64,000 bases of DNA from Amborella trichopoda (GCF_000471905.2 NW_006499912.1:124001-188000); one strand, 5' to 3'. Positions 20,845 through 34,197 are shown, numbered from the stretch's first letter. The notes: generated by a model from the letters alone, not told the origin. A program made the numbers and translations.

Positions 20845-23492
20845 CGATAGTGGATACAAAGGCTAAAGCAAATTTCCAAGCCAAAAAATAAGGTAAAATG
20901 GACACCTTCAACAAGCCACTAGCTTAAAACCAAAATAAGTAAATAAGTTACAATCCTTTAAATAATCATTTCTAGCCTTGTAAAACCACTGTAAATAAAC
21001 TCAAATACCAACCCTTTATAGGGCAATTATATATAAAACAAGACTAACTTATGAATTAGACTTTCATAGCACAAATTACATATACTATGTCCCAAAGCTT
21101 AAAAACAACATACAACTAATCTAAACAAAATTCTAAAGAATAAAATCAACTTAATAAGGAATTAGAATGTTAAAATCAGGAAGACATGCATCAAACCCCT
21201 TCTGCCGGGGCCACACAATTTGGCCCAATAAGGACTTAATTTTGTCCCTTCGGATTGTACAAAAGGTTCAATCTTACAAGAGTATCTAATCCAAATGGGA
21301 AGAAATTACATACCTTAAAATCACTACTAAAGATCTCAACACACTGGCAAAAGATTTGAGTCGAATCAGACAAAGAAGAAGAGAGTTATGACAAAACTAC
21401 ACACGGTGGTCCCTCGGACCGCCAAAACAGTCTTATATGAAACGATTATGAACCCCCATAGGTAGAAACGTGATAAAAAACTTGTAGACATTCAGTGACA
21501 CACTGAGACTAAAGTAGTTGATGGATTTGAAGCAAAGTAATCAATGGATACTATGCATGATCATGGATTCCGATGCATATAAGTTATAACTCATGAAGGA
21601 CCACACTAAGAATAAGCATGATGAAAAAAATGATTCAATGGGAATTCTAAGATCAATGAAACTTTTGTAAATTCAAAACTCCAGCAACTATCGATGCCAA
21701 GAATATGAACTTATGAGAAAAAAAATTCAATGGAGTTTACTTTGATAAATATACACTATAGACTTAAGCATAAGAAAGGAGGACCACCATCAAGATCACC
21801 ATCAATGGAACTCTAAAAGCCTTTAAAAAAAACGTGGATTCTCTCTCTCTCTCTTCAATTTTATCTCACAAAGCTCTAGAAAAAATGGGCACACATTTTT
21901 CAAAATGGTTCAAGAGTTGAAATAGTTAGGGTTTGAGATCTCATGATATGCTTTTCTAACATGGGTATAACCTTTGACTCAATCAACACCCTTGATGCAC
22001 TAATCCAAAAGAACATGAGAGGCTAATGTACCTATCCACCCATCCCCATCCAACCACTAGGATGAAGGGATGGGATTTTACACCATTATTACTCACCCTA
22101 ACTCTAAGTTATGCCACTTTACCATTTTGTCCTTGACCCATGCTTTTATTCCAATTGTATCCAATATGCCATTACAAAAATACCCTTAGTTTTTTTAATA
22201 ATGTATTAGAGTACATGACCAACAAGGGTAAAGTGCATAAAAGTAATTGGTAAAGGTAACACATGTTAAGATATTATACTTTATCAAAGCTAATCATGTC
22301 GTAGATCTAAAATTTCAATCCAATCAATTTAAAGATAATGTCCCCTTCACACATATGGGTAAAGATATTTTTCAACTCAAATTTCTCTTTAATATGAAAT
22401 AAATAAATAAATTAAACTTCACACGTACCATATATAGCCCATGTACGAGTTAATTAAGACATGTGATAAAAATGGGGCCTTAAGTTATAACACTATATAA
22501 CAATATATAACAAGACACCACAACATGACCAACTTATAAAACAAGCAACCAAATACCAATTTGGTCCCCCTCGCCTAGGGATCAGTTCCCAGGTGGGTGG
22601 TGATCTTAAAGTGAGGCATGGGGTGCTAATATGGCCACTTGGACGGCACATGGCACTACCAAGTCATGACTATAGTGGAATTTGAGTCAAATAATTCGAA
22701 AAAACTCATTTTTTTAGCAAAAAAATTCTAAAAAAATATCTAAAATTCACAATAAATATTTAAAAAATTTTTGAAAAATTACTAGTTTTTTTCATCATTA
22801 TAAAATCGAACAAAAGGTTTAGTGAGATCTCTGGCTAATAACTCTAGGTATCAGAGTACTCCATTGGGCTAGTCTTGAATGATGTTCCATTGAGTCTCAG
22901 ATCGACCTAATAGACCTATGTTCCACATTTTAAAGCACGAACAGAAAAATGGTCATATCAAACCACTGAGCCAGAACTTCCAATCATCCGGCTCTCGATG
23001 GATTACAAGTGTACTCATGTGGGACATAATCTAACTCAATTACTAGGGTCCTCTCAAAGCACATGTGTACTAATTCTACCAAACTCAAATAATGCATTTG
23101 GAATAGTGACTTCCCGTACAAAATGAAAATGCACATGTCATGTAATGGCCTCGTGTTAGGATATGGACTTATGTCTCATAAGTCTTGACCATTTCATATA
23201 GGGCGAATACTCAATAAGTTCTCGGGTTCTATTTTTCTGGTTTGGATTCTCCAAGCCCTGCCTGATCATAGCTAAACGTGAGGCTAACCTATAAAATCCT
23301 AACTAGGAGGTGACCCTCACACCTCCTTGAGAAATTTCTTTCTCAACACGTGAACTCTCGATGCCTCATGTGTGCTCGAGGTAAAAGAATCTGGTCTCCA
23401 TTTCGCAAGGCGTCAAGATCTCAATCTCTCAATCGCTCCCACTGAATGAGCGACTACTGGAATCTAAGCCTTGATAGGCCTTATTTCCAACA
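20845..23492 (-). repeat. Copia 3' LTR, unit 1
   Basis: It begins TGTTGGAAATAAGG on the minus strand and ends at CTATCG (CTATCA in its sisters) on the left. Length is about 2.65 kb, long for a Copia LTR. It lies next to the purine tract at 23,493. It is non-coding. Confidence 0.9.
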
Positions 23493-23505
23493 TTCTCCCA
23501 CTTAC
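23493..23505 (-). other. Polypurine tract of Copia element, unit 1
   Basis: On the minus strand AAGTGGGAGAA directly precedes the LTR start TGTTGG. This is the position from which second-strand synthesis is primed in LTR retrotransposons. The unit 2 element keeps CAAGTGGGAGAA at 55,524-55,535. Confidence 0.8.
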
Positions 23506-23547
23506 CCTTTTGAGACCTGAATTCGTACATCTCTTTCTCATTATCAT

Positions 23548-26500
23548 TCACAATAAATCAAAGCATTCATACTCATCTATGGATTTATCATTCACAATCA
23601 ATAGACAAAGTAATAACAACCATTTCAACCTCCTTAAACTCATCCCATGTACATGCCTCACAAAATCATTTGGCCCCAAGCCTTTGGTTAATGGATCTGC
23701 ATGCATAGCCTCAGATGGAATATAACCAACTTCTACTTCACCAGCTACTATCTCTTCCCTTACTCTATGATATTGGGCTTTAATGTGCCTTGACTTGCTA
23801 TGGAACCTTGGTTCAACTGCCACTACTATTGCAGCTTGATTGTCACACATGATTCCAGTAGTTCCATGTTTTAGAGGGTTGTAGTTAAGCTGATTCAAGA
23901 ACTTAATCCAAATGGCTTCTAAAGTTGTGGAACGTAAAGCCATATAGTCAGCTTCCATGGTTGATAGGGTTAAAGTAACTTGCTTCTTGGTACACCAAGA
24001 AATGGCACCACCCCCATAAAGAAATAGATAACCTGAAGTGGATCTCGAGTCATCCTAGCCTTCTTGATAGTCAAAGTCTGTGTATCCCAAAACTTTAAGC
24101 TCACTCACGTTGTCATAGGTTAATCCATAATCAAATGTTCTTTTCAAATACCTCATGATTCTTTTCACGGCTTTCCAATGTTCTAATCCTGGATCACTTT
24201 GAAATCGACCAATCAAGCTTTGAGCAAAACCTAGATCGGGTTTAGTTCCCATGGTTAAATACATTAGTGATCCTATGGCCCTCCGATACGGGATTCTTTC
24301 CTTCTCATTTCTCTCAAGATCATTGTTTGGTTTCGTATTGACATTTAATTTTCCTCTCCTTTCCACAGGTGTATCTATAGGATTGGATTCACTCATACCA
24401 AATCTCTCAAGAACTTTCTTTCAATATGTAGATTGAGATAATTGAATAGTGTGGGCTACTCTATGTCTTATAATATCAATCCCTAACACATACGGAGCCT
24501 CTCCCATATCTTTCATATCAGAGTTACTTGATAGCCTTGCCTTTGTGTCCCTTATATGGTCTAGGGTGCTACTAACTCTTAGAATATCATTCACATATAT
24601 AGTCATGAAAGTAATGTCAGTCTCACTGATCTAATGGTATACACAACGGTCATCCTCATTCGGTTTAAAACCATATCTAATCAGGGTTTGGTGGAACTTG
24701 AGGAACCATCTTCTTAAAGCTTGTTTGAGATCATAAAGTGATTGGATAATTTTATGCAAGAACGTTTCCTTTCTTTTCAAAACAAAACCCTCGGGTTCAA
24801 ACATGTATATATCCTCCTCTAGGTTACCATTTAAGAAGGTGGTTTTCACATCCATTTGATGCAATTCTAGGTCAAGGTAGGTTGTTATGTATATGATCAT
24901 CTTAATTGAAGGCATTTTGGCAACAGGTGAACAGGTGTCAAAAAAGTATATCCTTTCCCTTTGAGTAAAATCTTTTGCTATAAGTCTTGCCTTGTATTTC
25001 TCAATATGCCCTTCGGAGTTAAGTTTCTTTTTTAGTATGCACTTACATCTAATTGATCTAAGGTTAGTTGGCAATCGGACTAACTCTCATACATGGTTCT
25101 TTATGATTGAGTTTATCTCGTATTGTATGGCTTCCTTCCATAACTGATGATCCGGACAAGACATGGCATGTAGGTAAGAATAAGGTTCATCATCGGGTTC
25201 ACTAATCCTCTAATAGTCCTCCCAAAGGTAAGTGAAAAAAGTAGGTGGTCTCCTTATTCTCTCACTTTTCCTAAGTGGGATGGTTTCAATTTCTTTGTTA
25301 GGCTAAAGCTCATGGAAGTCTACACTCTTTTGGGTTAATTCTCTCTTAAGTAATTCATCTTCAAGGAAATGGGCAATAAGGCATTCAATCACATTACGAT
25401 TCAAGAGGTTATGAATCCTAAATCCCTTCCCATGACATGGGTATCCTATGAAAACACATTTTATGGTTTTAAGAACAAGCTTGGACCTATTTTGGGATGC
25501 TATGAGAACATGGGCTGAACATCCCCAAACCTTAATGTGCTTTATTGAGGGAGTTAGCCCATGTAAAGTTGGTAAGGAGTTGATTGAATTGCTTTGGTGG
25601 GAGTCCAATTACGGACATATGTGGCAGTTATAATCGCCTCCTCCTAAAACTCTAATCCAAGATTACCGGTACTCATCATACATTGCACCATCTCAACTAG
25701 GGTCCTTTTCCTTCTCTCGACAACCCCATTTTGTTTGGGTGAGTAAGGCATGGTGGTTAGGTAGACAATCCCATATTGAACACAAAGATCTTAGAAGGCT
25801 TGGGAGGTGTATTCCCCACCCTATCCGATATAAGGTTTTTGATGGTTCGACATAGTTGGTTTACAACTTCCGTTTTATATTGTTGGAATTTGGTTATGGC
25901 ATCACTTTTGTTTCTCATGATATAGGTTTGAACAAAATGGGAGTGGTCATCAATGAATACTATGAAGTACCTCATGTTCCCCATGGTAGGCACACTCATA
26001 AGTCCACACACATCCGAGTGGATTAGTTTTAAAAGACTAGAGACCCTTTCGACCTTATGGTGGGACTTCTTTACCATCTTTCCTTTAAGGCAAGCCTCGC
26101 ATCTATTGTGAGAACTGATATTCATTTTATCAAGCAATCCTTCTGTAATCATAATATGCATTCTAGATAGATTCATGTGACCTAACCTTAAATTCCATAA
26201 AATAAAATTTTGTAAATCATCACCCAAGTAAGCAAACTCCTTTTTCATTTTAATTTCATAAAGCCCTTGAACCAAGTGGGATACAAAAACAAGGTCTCTA
26301 TTAATAGAGCCATCAGGCACATTGACCTTATCCTTCTTGAACATGAGCACAAACCCGGCTTTACTCATCTTGGAAACTGAGATGAGATCCTTCCTCATCC
26401 CGGGTGCATAGAGGGTGTCCTTAAGCATGAGACTTTCACCATTAGTGAGCTCCAACACATAGTACCATTTTCCTAAGACCCTTTCCATTTGATTTCCACC

Positions 26501-26602
26501 TATATAAAGAAAATCGATAACGAGTTTGACATCATAAAACCTTCTGAAGCCCTTCATAGAATTTTCCACATTGATAGTAACCCCCAAGTCAAGATCCCAC
26601 AC
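23548..26602 (-). pseudogene. Copia pol (PR-INT-RT-RNase H), broken, unit 1
   Basis: Fragments in several frames run from high to low coordinates. A protease remnant near 26,600 reads WDLDLG where the active site DSG is expected. A GAG-pre-integrase part follows with NLRLGHMN and CEACLKGK. The integrase core has HSDVCG and FIDDHS (25,757-26,300), and its C-terminal part has VWGCSAH and CVFIGYPCHGKG (25,303-25,608). Reverse transcriptase (24,421-25,074) has QMDVKTTFLNG, but its catalytic box reads YVND instead of YVDD. RNase H (23,548-23,958) has DPLTKGL near its end. Interruptions near 24,060, 24,420, 24,635, 25,080-25,300 and 25,610-25,757 inactivate it. Confidence 0.9.
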
Positions 26603-26621
26603 ATCCGCCTCCTCATAGAAA

Positions 26622-27735
26622 TCAAAGTCTCATGAACCATGCAAACTCTCTCTTTCCTCCACTGGTATTAGCTTGAGGCTTACCGCTATTGGGCTTAGGA
26701 GAAAAATGAGGGTTTTGTAGATGGGGAGAATACCTACAAAACTTTTGGGTATGCCCGTATTTCTTGCATCTACAGCATTGCTCCTTCGAATAATCTTGGC
26801 TTGAGGGCCAAACCGACCTCCCACCTACCATCATGGGTGTGGGTGGTGGTTTAGGCCTAAAAGGCATGGGACTAACATGGTTTGGTGGTTATGCATGGGT
26901 TTTAAGAGGGTAAGGGCTAAATGGATAATGGGAGTCGCATTTTCCCTTTTGCTTCCCCTTCCCTTTCCATTTTCCTTTTCCCTTTATTTTATTGTTCTTA
27001 GCAGTATGACTCTCACTCACTCCCACATTACATGTATTCACCATAGAAGAGCTAGGAAGAGAAGAAGAGATATGAATAATGAGTTAGGGAGTAGAAGAAG
27101 ATGAGGGTTGGAGAGATTTTACCATATGGACCATGGAAGATGGTCCATCCAGTACCATCCTTCTTTGCTCTTCCCTTTCCATGAGAAATGCAATCTCCTC
27201 CACTGTTGTAGGCGCGTCTTTGGTCATGAGGGTAAGATCGAAAGTACAAACATCATCTTTTGTGTCACCTCATCATATGAGAGACCAGCTCTCTCACTCT
27301 CTCTTATACAACTCTGGAACTCTCTTAGATGATCACCCACTTTGGTGTGATCATCCATTTTGCAACACATGAAATTTATCATTCTAATGATCATTTGAGC
27401 TTCATTCAGTGTGTCGTATTTCTTTTTCATGATCTCCATAATAACTTTGACGCACACGAAATTCGCATTCTCCTTAACAAAGGAATCACTCATGGTTGCA
27501 AAAATAATGTTCATGGCACATTGGTTATGTTATGCCATGTCTCATATGCATCCTTAACAGCTTGAAGAGCATTGATCGCGGGTGGATTATGTGGTCTAGA
27601 AGTCAATAATGTCAATAGGCCATCTTCATGAACCGATTTTCCTTCTCCATTCGGAGAAGTTGGTTCCATTGAACCTCTCCTCCTTAAGCAATTCGGGGAG
27701 TATCGAACATGCTGCCATGGGTTCCTATTTGGCAC
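26622..27735 (-). pseudogene. Copia gag with CCHC zinc knuckle, broken, unit 1
   Basis: Gag packages the element RNA into particles. The N-terminal part starts near 27,672 (MEPTSPNGEG). A UBN2-type gag segment follows at 27,224-27,514 (KYDTLNEAQ, CKMDDHTKVGDHLREF). Near 26,770 there is a zinc knuckle of the form C-x2-C-x4-H-x4-C (CRCKKYGHTQKFC). Frames shift at about 27,510 and 27,240 and again before the zinc knuckle. The first coding segment lies 100-120 bp from the primer site. Confidence 0.85.
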
Positions 27736-27781
27736 CCTATAATCCCTCTAAAGACCCTAAAAGAGGCTGTAAATGAGCCTA

Positions 27782-27793
27782 GTTGTGATACCA
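27782..27793 (-). other. Primer-binding site of Copia element, unit 1
   Basis: On the minus strand the site reads TGGTATCACAAC, a decayed form of TGGTATCAGAGC at 59,465-59,476 in the sister element. TGGTATCAGAGC is the usual match to the 3' end of plant initiator Met-tRNA. Two bases separate it from the LTR end. Confidence 0.75.
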
Positions 27794-27795
27794 AT

Positions 27796-30040
27796 TGATA
27801 GTGGATACAAAGACTAGAGCAAATTTTCAAGCGGAAAAACAAGGCAAAATGAACACCTTTAACAAGCCACTTGCTTAAAACCAAGCAAAGTGAATAAGTT
27901 ACAATCCCTTAAATAACAATTACAACCAGTTCTAGCCATGTAAAACCATTGTAAATATACTCAAATACCAACCTCTTATGAGGTAATTACATAAAAAGAA
28001 ATACTAGCTTATAAATTACACTTTCATAGCACAAATTACATAAACTATGTCCCAAAGCTTAAAAACAACATACAACTAATCTAAACAAAATTCTAAGGAA
28101 TAAAATCAACTATACATGGAGTTATAATGCAAAATTAAAATCCAGATAATATATGTCGAACCCCTTACACAGGGGCCATGCAATCGGGCCTTATAAAGAC
28201 TTAATTTTGTCCCTTCAGATTGTACAAAAGTAGTTCAATATCACAAGAGTGTCTAATCCAAATGGGAAACAATTACACCCTAAAAATCACTTCTTAAGAA
28301 CTCAACACACTGGCATTATAATCCAAAATAGAATGCAAAAGGTTTGAATCGAATCAGATAGAGAAGAAAAGAGTTATGGCCAAACTACACACGGTGGTCT
28401 CTCGGACAACCAAAACAGTATTGTATGAAATGATTATGAACCCCCATAGGTAAAAACGTGATAAAAAACAATTGAAAATTCAATGACACACACAGACTAA
28501 AGTAGTTGATGGATTTGAAGCAAAGTAATCAATGGATACTATGCATGATCATGGATTCTCATGCATATATGCTATAACTAATGATGGATCACACGAAGAA
28601 TAAACATGATGAAAAAGATGATCAAATGGGAATTTTAAGATCAATGAAACTTTTGTAAATTCAAAATTCCAACAACAATAGATGCGAAGAATATGAACTT
28701 ATGAGAGAAAAAATTCAATAGAGCTTACCTTGATAAATGTACATTATGGACTTCAGTATAAGAAATAATGACCACCATCAAGATCACCATCAATGGAACT
28801 CTAAAAGCCTTTAAAATAAAACATGGATTCTCTCTCTTTTCAAGTTTGTCTCACAAAGCTCTAGGAAAAGGAAGCACACATTTTCCAAAATGGTTCAAGA
28901 GTTTAGATAGTTAGGGTTTGAGATCTCATGATGTGCTTTTATAACATGGGTATAACCTTAGACTCAATAAACGTCCTTGATGCACAAATTCAAAGGCACA
29001 TGAGATGCTAATGTACCTAGCCACCATCCCCATCGAACCACTAGGATGAAGGGATGTGATTTCACACCATTATCCTCACACTAACTCTAAGTTATGCCAC
29101 TTTACCATTTTGTTATTGACCCATTTTTTATTCCAATTGTATTCAATATGCCATTACGAAAACACTCTTAGCGTTTTTAATAATGTATTAGAGTAGATAA
29201 CCGCCAAGCGTAAATGGCAAAGAAGTAATTGGCAAAGCTCACACATGTGAAGATATTATAATTTATCAAAGCCAATCACTTTGTAGATCTAAGACTTCAA
29301 ATAAGGTCATCTTCACAAGTGTGTGAATATATTTTTCAACTCCAATTTGAAATTTTATTTTCTCTTTAATATCAAATAAATAAATTAATTAAACTCCACA
29401 CATGTCATGCATGGCCCATGTGTGAGTTAATTAAGACATGTGATAAAAATGGGGCGTTAAGTTATAACACAATATAACAAAATATAACAATATATAACAA
29501 GACACCATAACACAACAAGCAACCAAATGCCAATCTGGGCCCCCCTGCTTAGGGATTAGAGCCTAACTGGGTGGTTATCTTGAGTGAAGCGTGAGGTGCA
29601 ATTGGAAGCCCTATGGCCACTTGGACGCCACATTGGATAATACATTTGGAAGAGTGGCTTCCCGTAGGAATTGAAAATGCACATGCCATGTAATGGTCTC
29701 ATGTCAGGATACAGACTTATGTCTTATAAGTCTTGAGCATTCCATACAGGGCGAATACTCAATAAGTACTCGGGTTCTATTTTTTTCATTTGGATTCTCC
29801 AAGCCTTTGCCCATCGTAGCTAAGCATGAGGTTAACCTATAAAATCCGTACTAAGACGTGACCCACACACCTCCTTGAGAAATTGCTTTCTCAACACGTG
29901 AACTCTCGATGCCTCATGCGTACAAGGAGTAAAAAAATATGGTCTCCATTTTGCAAGGCGCCAAGATTTCAATCTCTCAATTTCTCCCACTAAATGAGAG
30001 ACTACTAAAATTTAGGCTTTGATAGGCTATATTTCCAATA
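27796..30040 (-). repeat. Copia 5' LTR, unit 1 (with internal deletion)
   Basis: On the minus strand it starts TATTGGAAATA (a mutated TGTTGG) and ends CACTATCA. At 2.25 kb it is about 0.4 kb shorter than the other three LTRs. The missing part is the segment after CGGACGCCACATGG seen in the unit 2 LTRs; here ACGCCACATT runs straight into GGATAATACATTTGG near 29,630. Confidence 0.85.
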
Positions 30041-30860
30041 TGAAGCATGAGAAAATGTAAGGATTTTGGAAAGAGAAAATTGGGGTGGGGAAGGTCTTTT
30101 GTTGAGGGAGAGAAGATGGAAAATTTGGGGCTCCAAAATTTTTTCAATTTTTATTTTGTAAAAATATACCCCTAAATAACTGAATCAAGATCTTTACGAG
30201 ATGGGTAATTTGGGCAAATTTACTGTGTACATCACTTTCTAAATATCACCTACTATTTTTCTAAGGATCTTTCTATTGTTCTTGCTAGATTTTGCTTGAA
30301 TTTCTTGTGTTATATATGTTTGTTGTAATTGTTGTTTGCCACTCTTTACACCCACAGGCACGTATATTCTTTTCTATGCACAAGCACCTACAAAACCATT
30401 TCAAGTTTTCGAAAACCCCGAGTTGGAATTAAAGTCAAGAGGGGCTCCAAGCTCTTAGAGTTGGTACACTTGGGAATGTGCAACTTTAATGTGAGCCCAT
30501 CTACTATTCCTGCCTCTAAGAACACCCCGTATATCACGGCCCATAAGGGTTAACTCGAGACCTACATGGGATTTGTTTATTTATTAATTTTTTGTATTAT
30601 CTCATCATAACCTAGTAGACAATTTGTTTTAAAAAAATGGTTACTATGAGAGCTACACCTAGCTACCCTCATGGATAACTACAGATATAAAATAAATAAA
30701 GAAAAATCTAAGATTTTATTCCCAATTTCTTTCATATGATTCTTCCCTAGCCCCAAGAGACTATGTGAACCAGGAGCCATTACTCCAAAGACCATATAAG
30801 TAAGGGACGGCAGAGTGATTTAGCCATCCACCCAACGGCCCACAAAATGCTTTTTCAAAG
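30041..30860. other. Right flank of Copia insertion, unit 1
   Basis: Starting with the TGAAG target duplication, this 0.8 kb stretch is repeated at 62,101-62,946. Around 30,355-30,550 there is exon-like sequence after a CCCACAG acceptor-like site. The stretch KLLELVHLGMCNFNVSP is also readable in the unit 2 copy, but the two copies differ upstream by a frameshift. I do not recognise the protein and cannot show that it is expressed. Confidence 0.45.
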
Positions 30861-31019
30861 AAAAATTACTTTGTCCCTATCCACAATGAGCACACGTGTG
30901 ATACCTAATGAGGCATTCCTTTGAAAATAACACCATCTACCTAATATTATTCATCAATAATAACTGGAAAATGTTTATGTATCGCATCAACTATCAACTA
31001 TAAAAGTAAAACACAGCTC

Positions 31020-31357
31020 AAAAGCCTATCAAAAAAGGTTCTGGTACTGAAAAAACCCTCCAATTGGTTATCTCGACCTCAAGATTTGAGGATAGGAGGA
31101 AAAAATGGATTTCAAAACCTAAGATTTGTACATCTTATAACAAATTATCCAGAGCATCTATTTTCAAAATTTTTAACTCTTTAAAGTGCATCTTTCAGTA
31201 AAGTTTTAAAGTGTATATTATTTTGTTTGTTAAAGGTTGATGCTTGATGTAAACTACAATAACCTCTTCTTCTTTTTTCCCTTGTTTTTTGAAAAAAAAC
31301 TCCTTCATAGTTTTACTTCTCCATTAAAACTTCTCCTTTTCATTTTCCATGTCAGAG
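31020..31357. repeat. Long-TIR family fragment, unit 2
   Basis: This is the counterpart of 8,925-9,364, with a deletion near 31,185. It carries CTCCAATTGGTTATCTCGAC and CAAGATTTGAGGATAGG. No gene seen. Confidence 0.45.
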
Positions 31358-31938
31358 TGTTTAGTTTCCAAAGGGTCCAAGTATGGAAAATAAATCAAAA
31401 GGAAGCATTTTTTATTTACTTCTATACAACGCAATCCTAACCTATGGATTACATATCCCTCCCTAAGGACAAGTCCAGACCTCATTCTAGCACAATACCT
31501 TATGAGTCCTTTTAACACAGTCCAATGTTGCAGGGAGACGTCTTTTTGGGATATGTACACAACACACTCTCACCCAGAAGGCCGATTCACGGATGGTTAT
31601 CTAGTGTACCTGTCATGCAATGGTACTAATGATTTGGCTCTTGTTTTCTCCAAACAGCCATTACACGCAAGGGCCAATCACATTCCCCTGGGCACAACTC
31701 CAACTTCATCAAGGGATGACCCCACATCGAACCCTTATCAGTTGTGCAGAAATTCCCATGGCTACGGATTTTAGATATCGCCGTGAGCATAGCCAATGAA
31801 AAATCAGGTGAGTCATGACATCTACGATGCCTCACAGTCTACCCTGGACTACGCCCCCAGTGGAGCCATCGTATCATTATATAAATAATTGTAGTACGTG
31901 CTCTCATAAGGCCTTTAAATGGTCATATATGCTCAACA
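31358..31938 (-). mobile_element. LTR of decayed Copia relic, unit 2
   Basis: Counterpart of 9,365-9,957, with the same TGTTGAGCATATATGACC start on the minus strand, CTAAACA end and adjacent CCAAATGGGAGA purine tract. The RNase H tail relic follows at about 31,979-32,200 on the minus strand, shortened by a small deletion relative to unit 1. Confidence 0.6.
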
Positions 31939-32369
31939 TCTCCCATTTGGAGTTTGAATGCCATAGAAGTATTCTCCCTCACTCTCTCATCATCATCCCA
32001 TATATATGTTTGACGAATACATTCGCCACCAACACCTTGGTCAAAGGATCTCCAACCAAAACTTCTTGGTCAAAGGATCTCATATATATGTTTGACGAAT
32101 ACATCATTCTAGAGATGTTCTCCCTCTCAAAACATACAACCTATATGCTTGGACGAAATTACAGGAATATTCAAGAAAATTCTGGACTTCACTCATTCCC
32201 AATTCCAATTTGCATGCATTGCATGCTTTGGACTTCTCTCTCTCAGTCTTGGGACTCCTTTCTCTCAATCTTCGAATTGTGGCCTTAGAATTCTACGCAA
32301 TTCTTTTGCATCATTCCAAAATTACCCAGTATACCCTTGAACATAATCAACCTGATTTCTAACATGGCT

Positions 32370-32795
32370 GAGATGGACCCAATCACAATGTCATGCCTCT
32401 ATATTGTTTTATTTTGTTTATTTTTTTATAAATAATGTGACACCAAATTTTGGGCTTCCACTCCTCTCTTGAACTCAGATCTACAAAAACAATATTACAA
32501 AAACAGTATTCCTCATAAAATAAAATGGCCAAATACCCATGTCAGTTATAGGGGTATCTGATCCTCTTATTTTATCGAAATTATTTTTTTTACATTTATA
32601 TTAGATGTGCCCCATTAATATGATGACATGTACCAAATTTCATATTCATATAATATATACAAAAAATTATAAATAAAATACTCTAAGGCGTTGGACCTAG
32701 ATCAAACAGTCATTAACTCACTTGCTCTTGATCTAATTGGACGATTGGATGAAGAGAATATACAACTTGTATACAGTAGAGGAAATATAGGAAGC
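32370..32795. mobile_element. Degenerate Mutator-like MITE, unit 2
   Basis: Counterpart of 10,420-10,845 with the words CCCAATCACAATGT, AAATGGCCAAATACCCATG and GATCAAACAGTCATT. Borders are not resolvable. The DNA from 32,800 to 33,200 shows no gene. Confidence 0.45.
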
Positions 32796-33209
32796 TGAAA
32801 ATGTAATGAATAAAGGTCGTTTATTTTAGCAAGAAGAATAAATGGCATTAGATTTTGGCTGAAGGCGAATTTGTTCAACCCAACTTTTTGTCTAACCCTT
32901 ATCGTCACTAAATGAACAATTCAATAAAAATCAAAATCAAAAACCTAAAAAGAACAGATTTTGAGTTCTTAAAAGGATTTCAACTGGCCACCGCAGAAAT
33001 AGATGATCGATACAAAATTTCCAAATTCCAATGTTGTCCTGAAAAATCTTTTCTATTGGCTACTTGTTCGTAGCCAAGATGATGTGTGCCAAGGATTAGT
33101 CTATATAATTTCCCTCAAAACTCAAATAGGGTAGGGTGCAAACAAATTTTTTCTGAAAATTATAGAATATGGCATTTTATTGTTATTTACCCAAAAAAAA
33201 TGAAGTCAA

Positions 33210-33808
33210 TCTTTTGTATATGGAGGTCACAATTACTAATGGCCGCAAGATTTAAAATCCAGCAATTGGAGATACGGGATTTACAAGCTCAAATTTTAAA
33301 GAAAAATTATTTTGATATTTACAATACATCCTAAGCTTTAGGATTTGACATCTGACCATTTTCAATGATCCTAACCTCCTTGTGCCAAAAAAGTTATGGT
33401 GGTATAATGTATAATACCTTCATTTATAGAACTTTCAAAACCATATTTAGGATTTATAAAATATGATTTTCCATAAACGTTTCCATTATTAACGAAAGCA
33501 ACGGATGGAAGAAATCATATAGGTCCGTTGTATTTGATCGAATAAGAGTGCTCGCACAAAGCATAAAACTGCTATAAAAAGGTACTATGGGACTATTTAT
33601 TTTTGTATAAAGAGGTCACAACTGCTTCTAGCCATTCGATGTGAAATCTAATAGATGAAAGTATGTTACAACATTTACAGAAAATTTGTTTTGAACTTTG
33701 TGCCCAAATAATGATAAATCCTCAACCGCCCAATTTTAAATCTAATGGTAAATAATAATTGTGGCCTACTTGTATCAAAACAAATGGTCTCAACGTATAC
33801 ATTTCCTA
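33210..33808. mobile_element. Two short-TIR MITEs (GGTCACAAT family), unit 2
   Basis: The members at about 33,210-33,412 (TTTTGTATATGGAGGTCACA) and 33,585-33,808 (TTTGTATAAAGAGGTCACAA, then GTGGCCTACTTGTATCA) correspond to 11,261-11,460 and 11,618-11,840. Both are non-coding. Confidence 0.5.
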
Positions 33809-33929
33809 TAGTTATTGATTTTGGTTACGATTACTAGTTTTCATCACCTTCAGATCTCTAATCCAATGATTGTGCATCTCCAATATAACCCATGTAAACT
33901 CCTACTTGATCGTTGCTCAAGGAAAATAA

Positions 33930-34197
33930 TCCCATTTTATTATGCAAAATAATGCCCTTTTACTATACAAGAGTATCTTAGAAAAAACCTGCCTGCCTCT
34001 TTAGATGGATCAAATTTGACAAACAAAACATGCATGCCTCTTTAAATGGATCAAATTTGAAAAGCAGACGGTCTTCTGGATTCTACCGGATACTTGTGCC
34101 TATCCTCCATGCCATGAAAATTTATGTTAAGCTTCATTTCTTGTATATCGGCAGCCATCGCAGCTGCCGCCACCTGCGTTGACACCGAAGTCTCTGT
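33930..34197 (-). pseudogene. LBD 3' remnant D2
   Basis: This is the fuller counterpart of D1. The flank block is duplicated in tandem (two TGGATCAAATTTGA repeats at about 34,006 and 34,048). The LBD stop on the minus strand is at 34,134-34,136, with about 60 bp of Ala-rich tail coding sequence up to 34,197. Beyond that the sequence is unrelated. Confidence 0.65.

Larger units (their letters stand above)
20845..30040 (-). mobile_element. Ty1/Copia LTR retrotransposon, unit 1 copy (9.2 kb, decayed)
   Basis: Read on the minus strand the order is 5' LTR (27,796-30,040), primer site, gag, protease, integrase, reverse transcriptase, RNase H, polypurine tract and 3' LTR (20,845-23,492). Integrase before reverse transcriptase defines Copia. 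Target duplications TGAAG flank it at 20,840-20,844 and 30,041-30,045. Frameshifts and stops interrupt all coding regions, so it cannot move on its own. The same element with the same target duplication and flanks is at 52,893-62,100. Confidence 0.95.
8754..30860. repeat. Tandem segmental duplication, unit 1 (about 22.1 kb)
   Basis: Unit 1 starts at an A-run followed by TTACTTTGTCCCTATC. The same motif marks the start of unit 2 at 30,861 and of unit 3 at 62,947. The order of contents is collinear with 30,861-62,946. Local matches include 9,365-10,219 with 31,358-32,200, 11,960-12,760 with 33,930-34,760, 13,300-15,436 with 45,122-47,183, 16,877-20,490 with 47,184-50,800, and 20,845-30,040 with 52,893-62,100. 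Identity looks high by eye but is broken by indels and point changes. Neither unit contains an intact gene. Confidence 0.85.
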
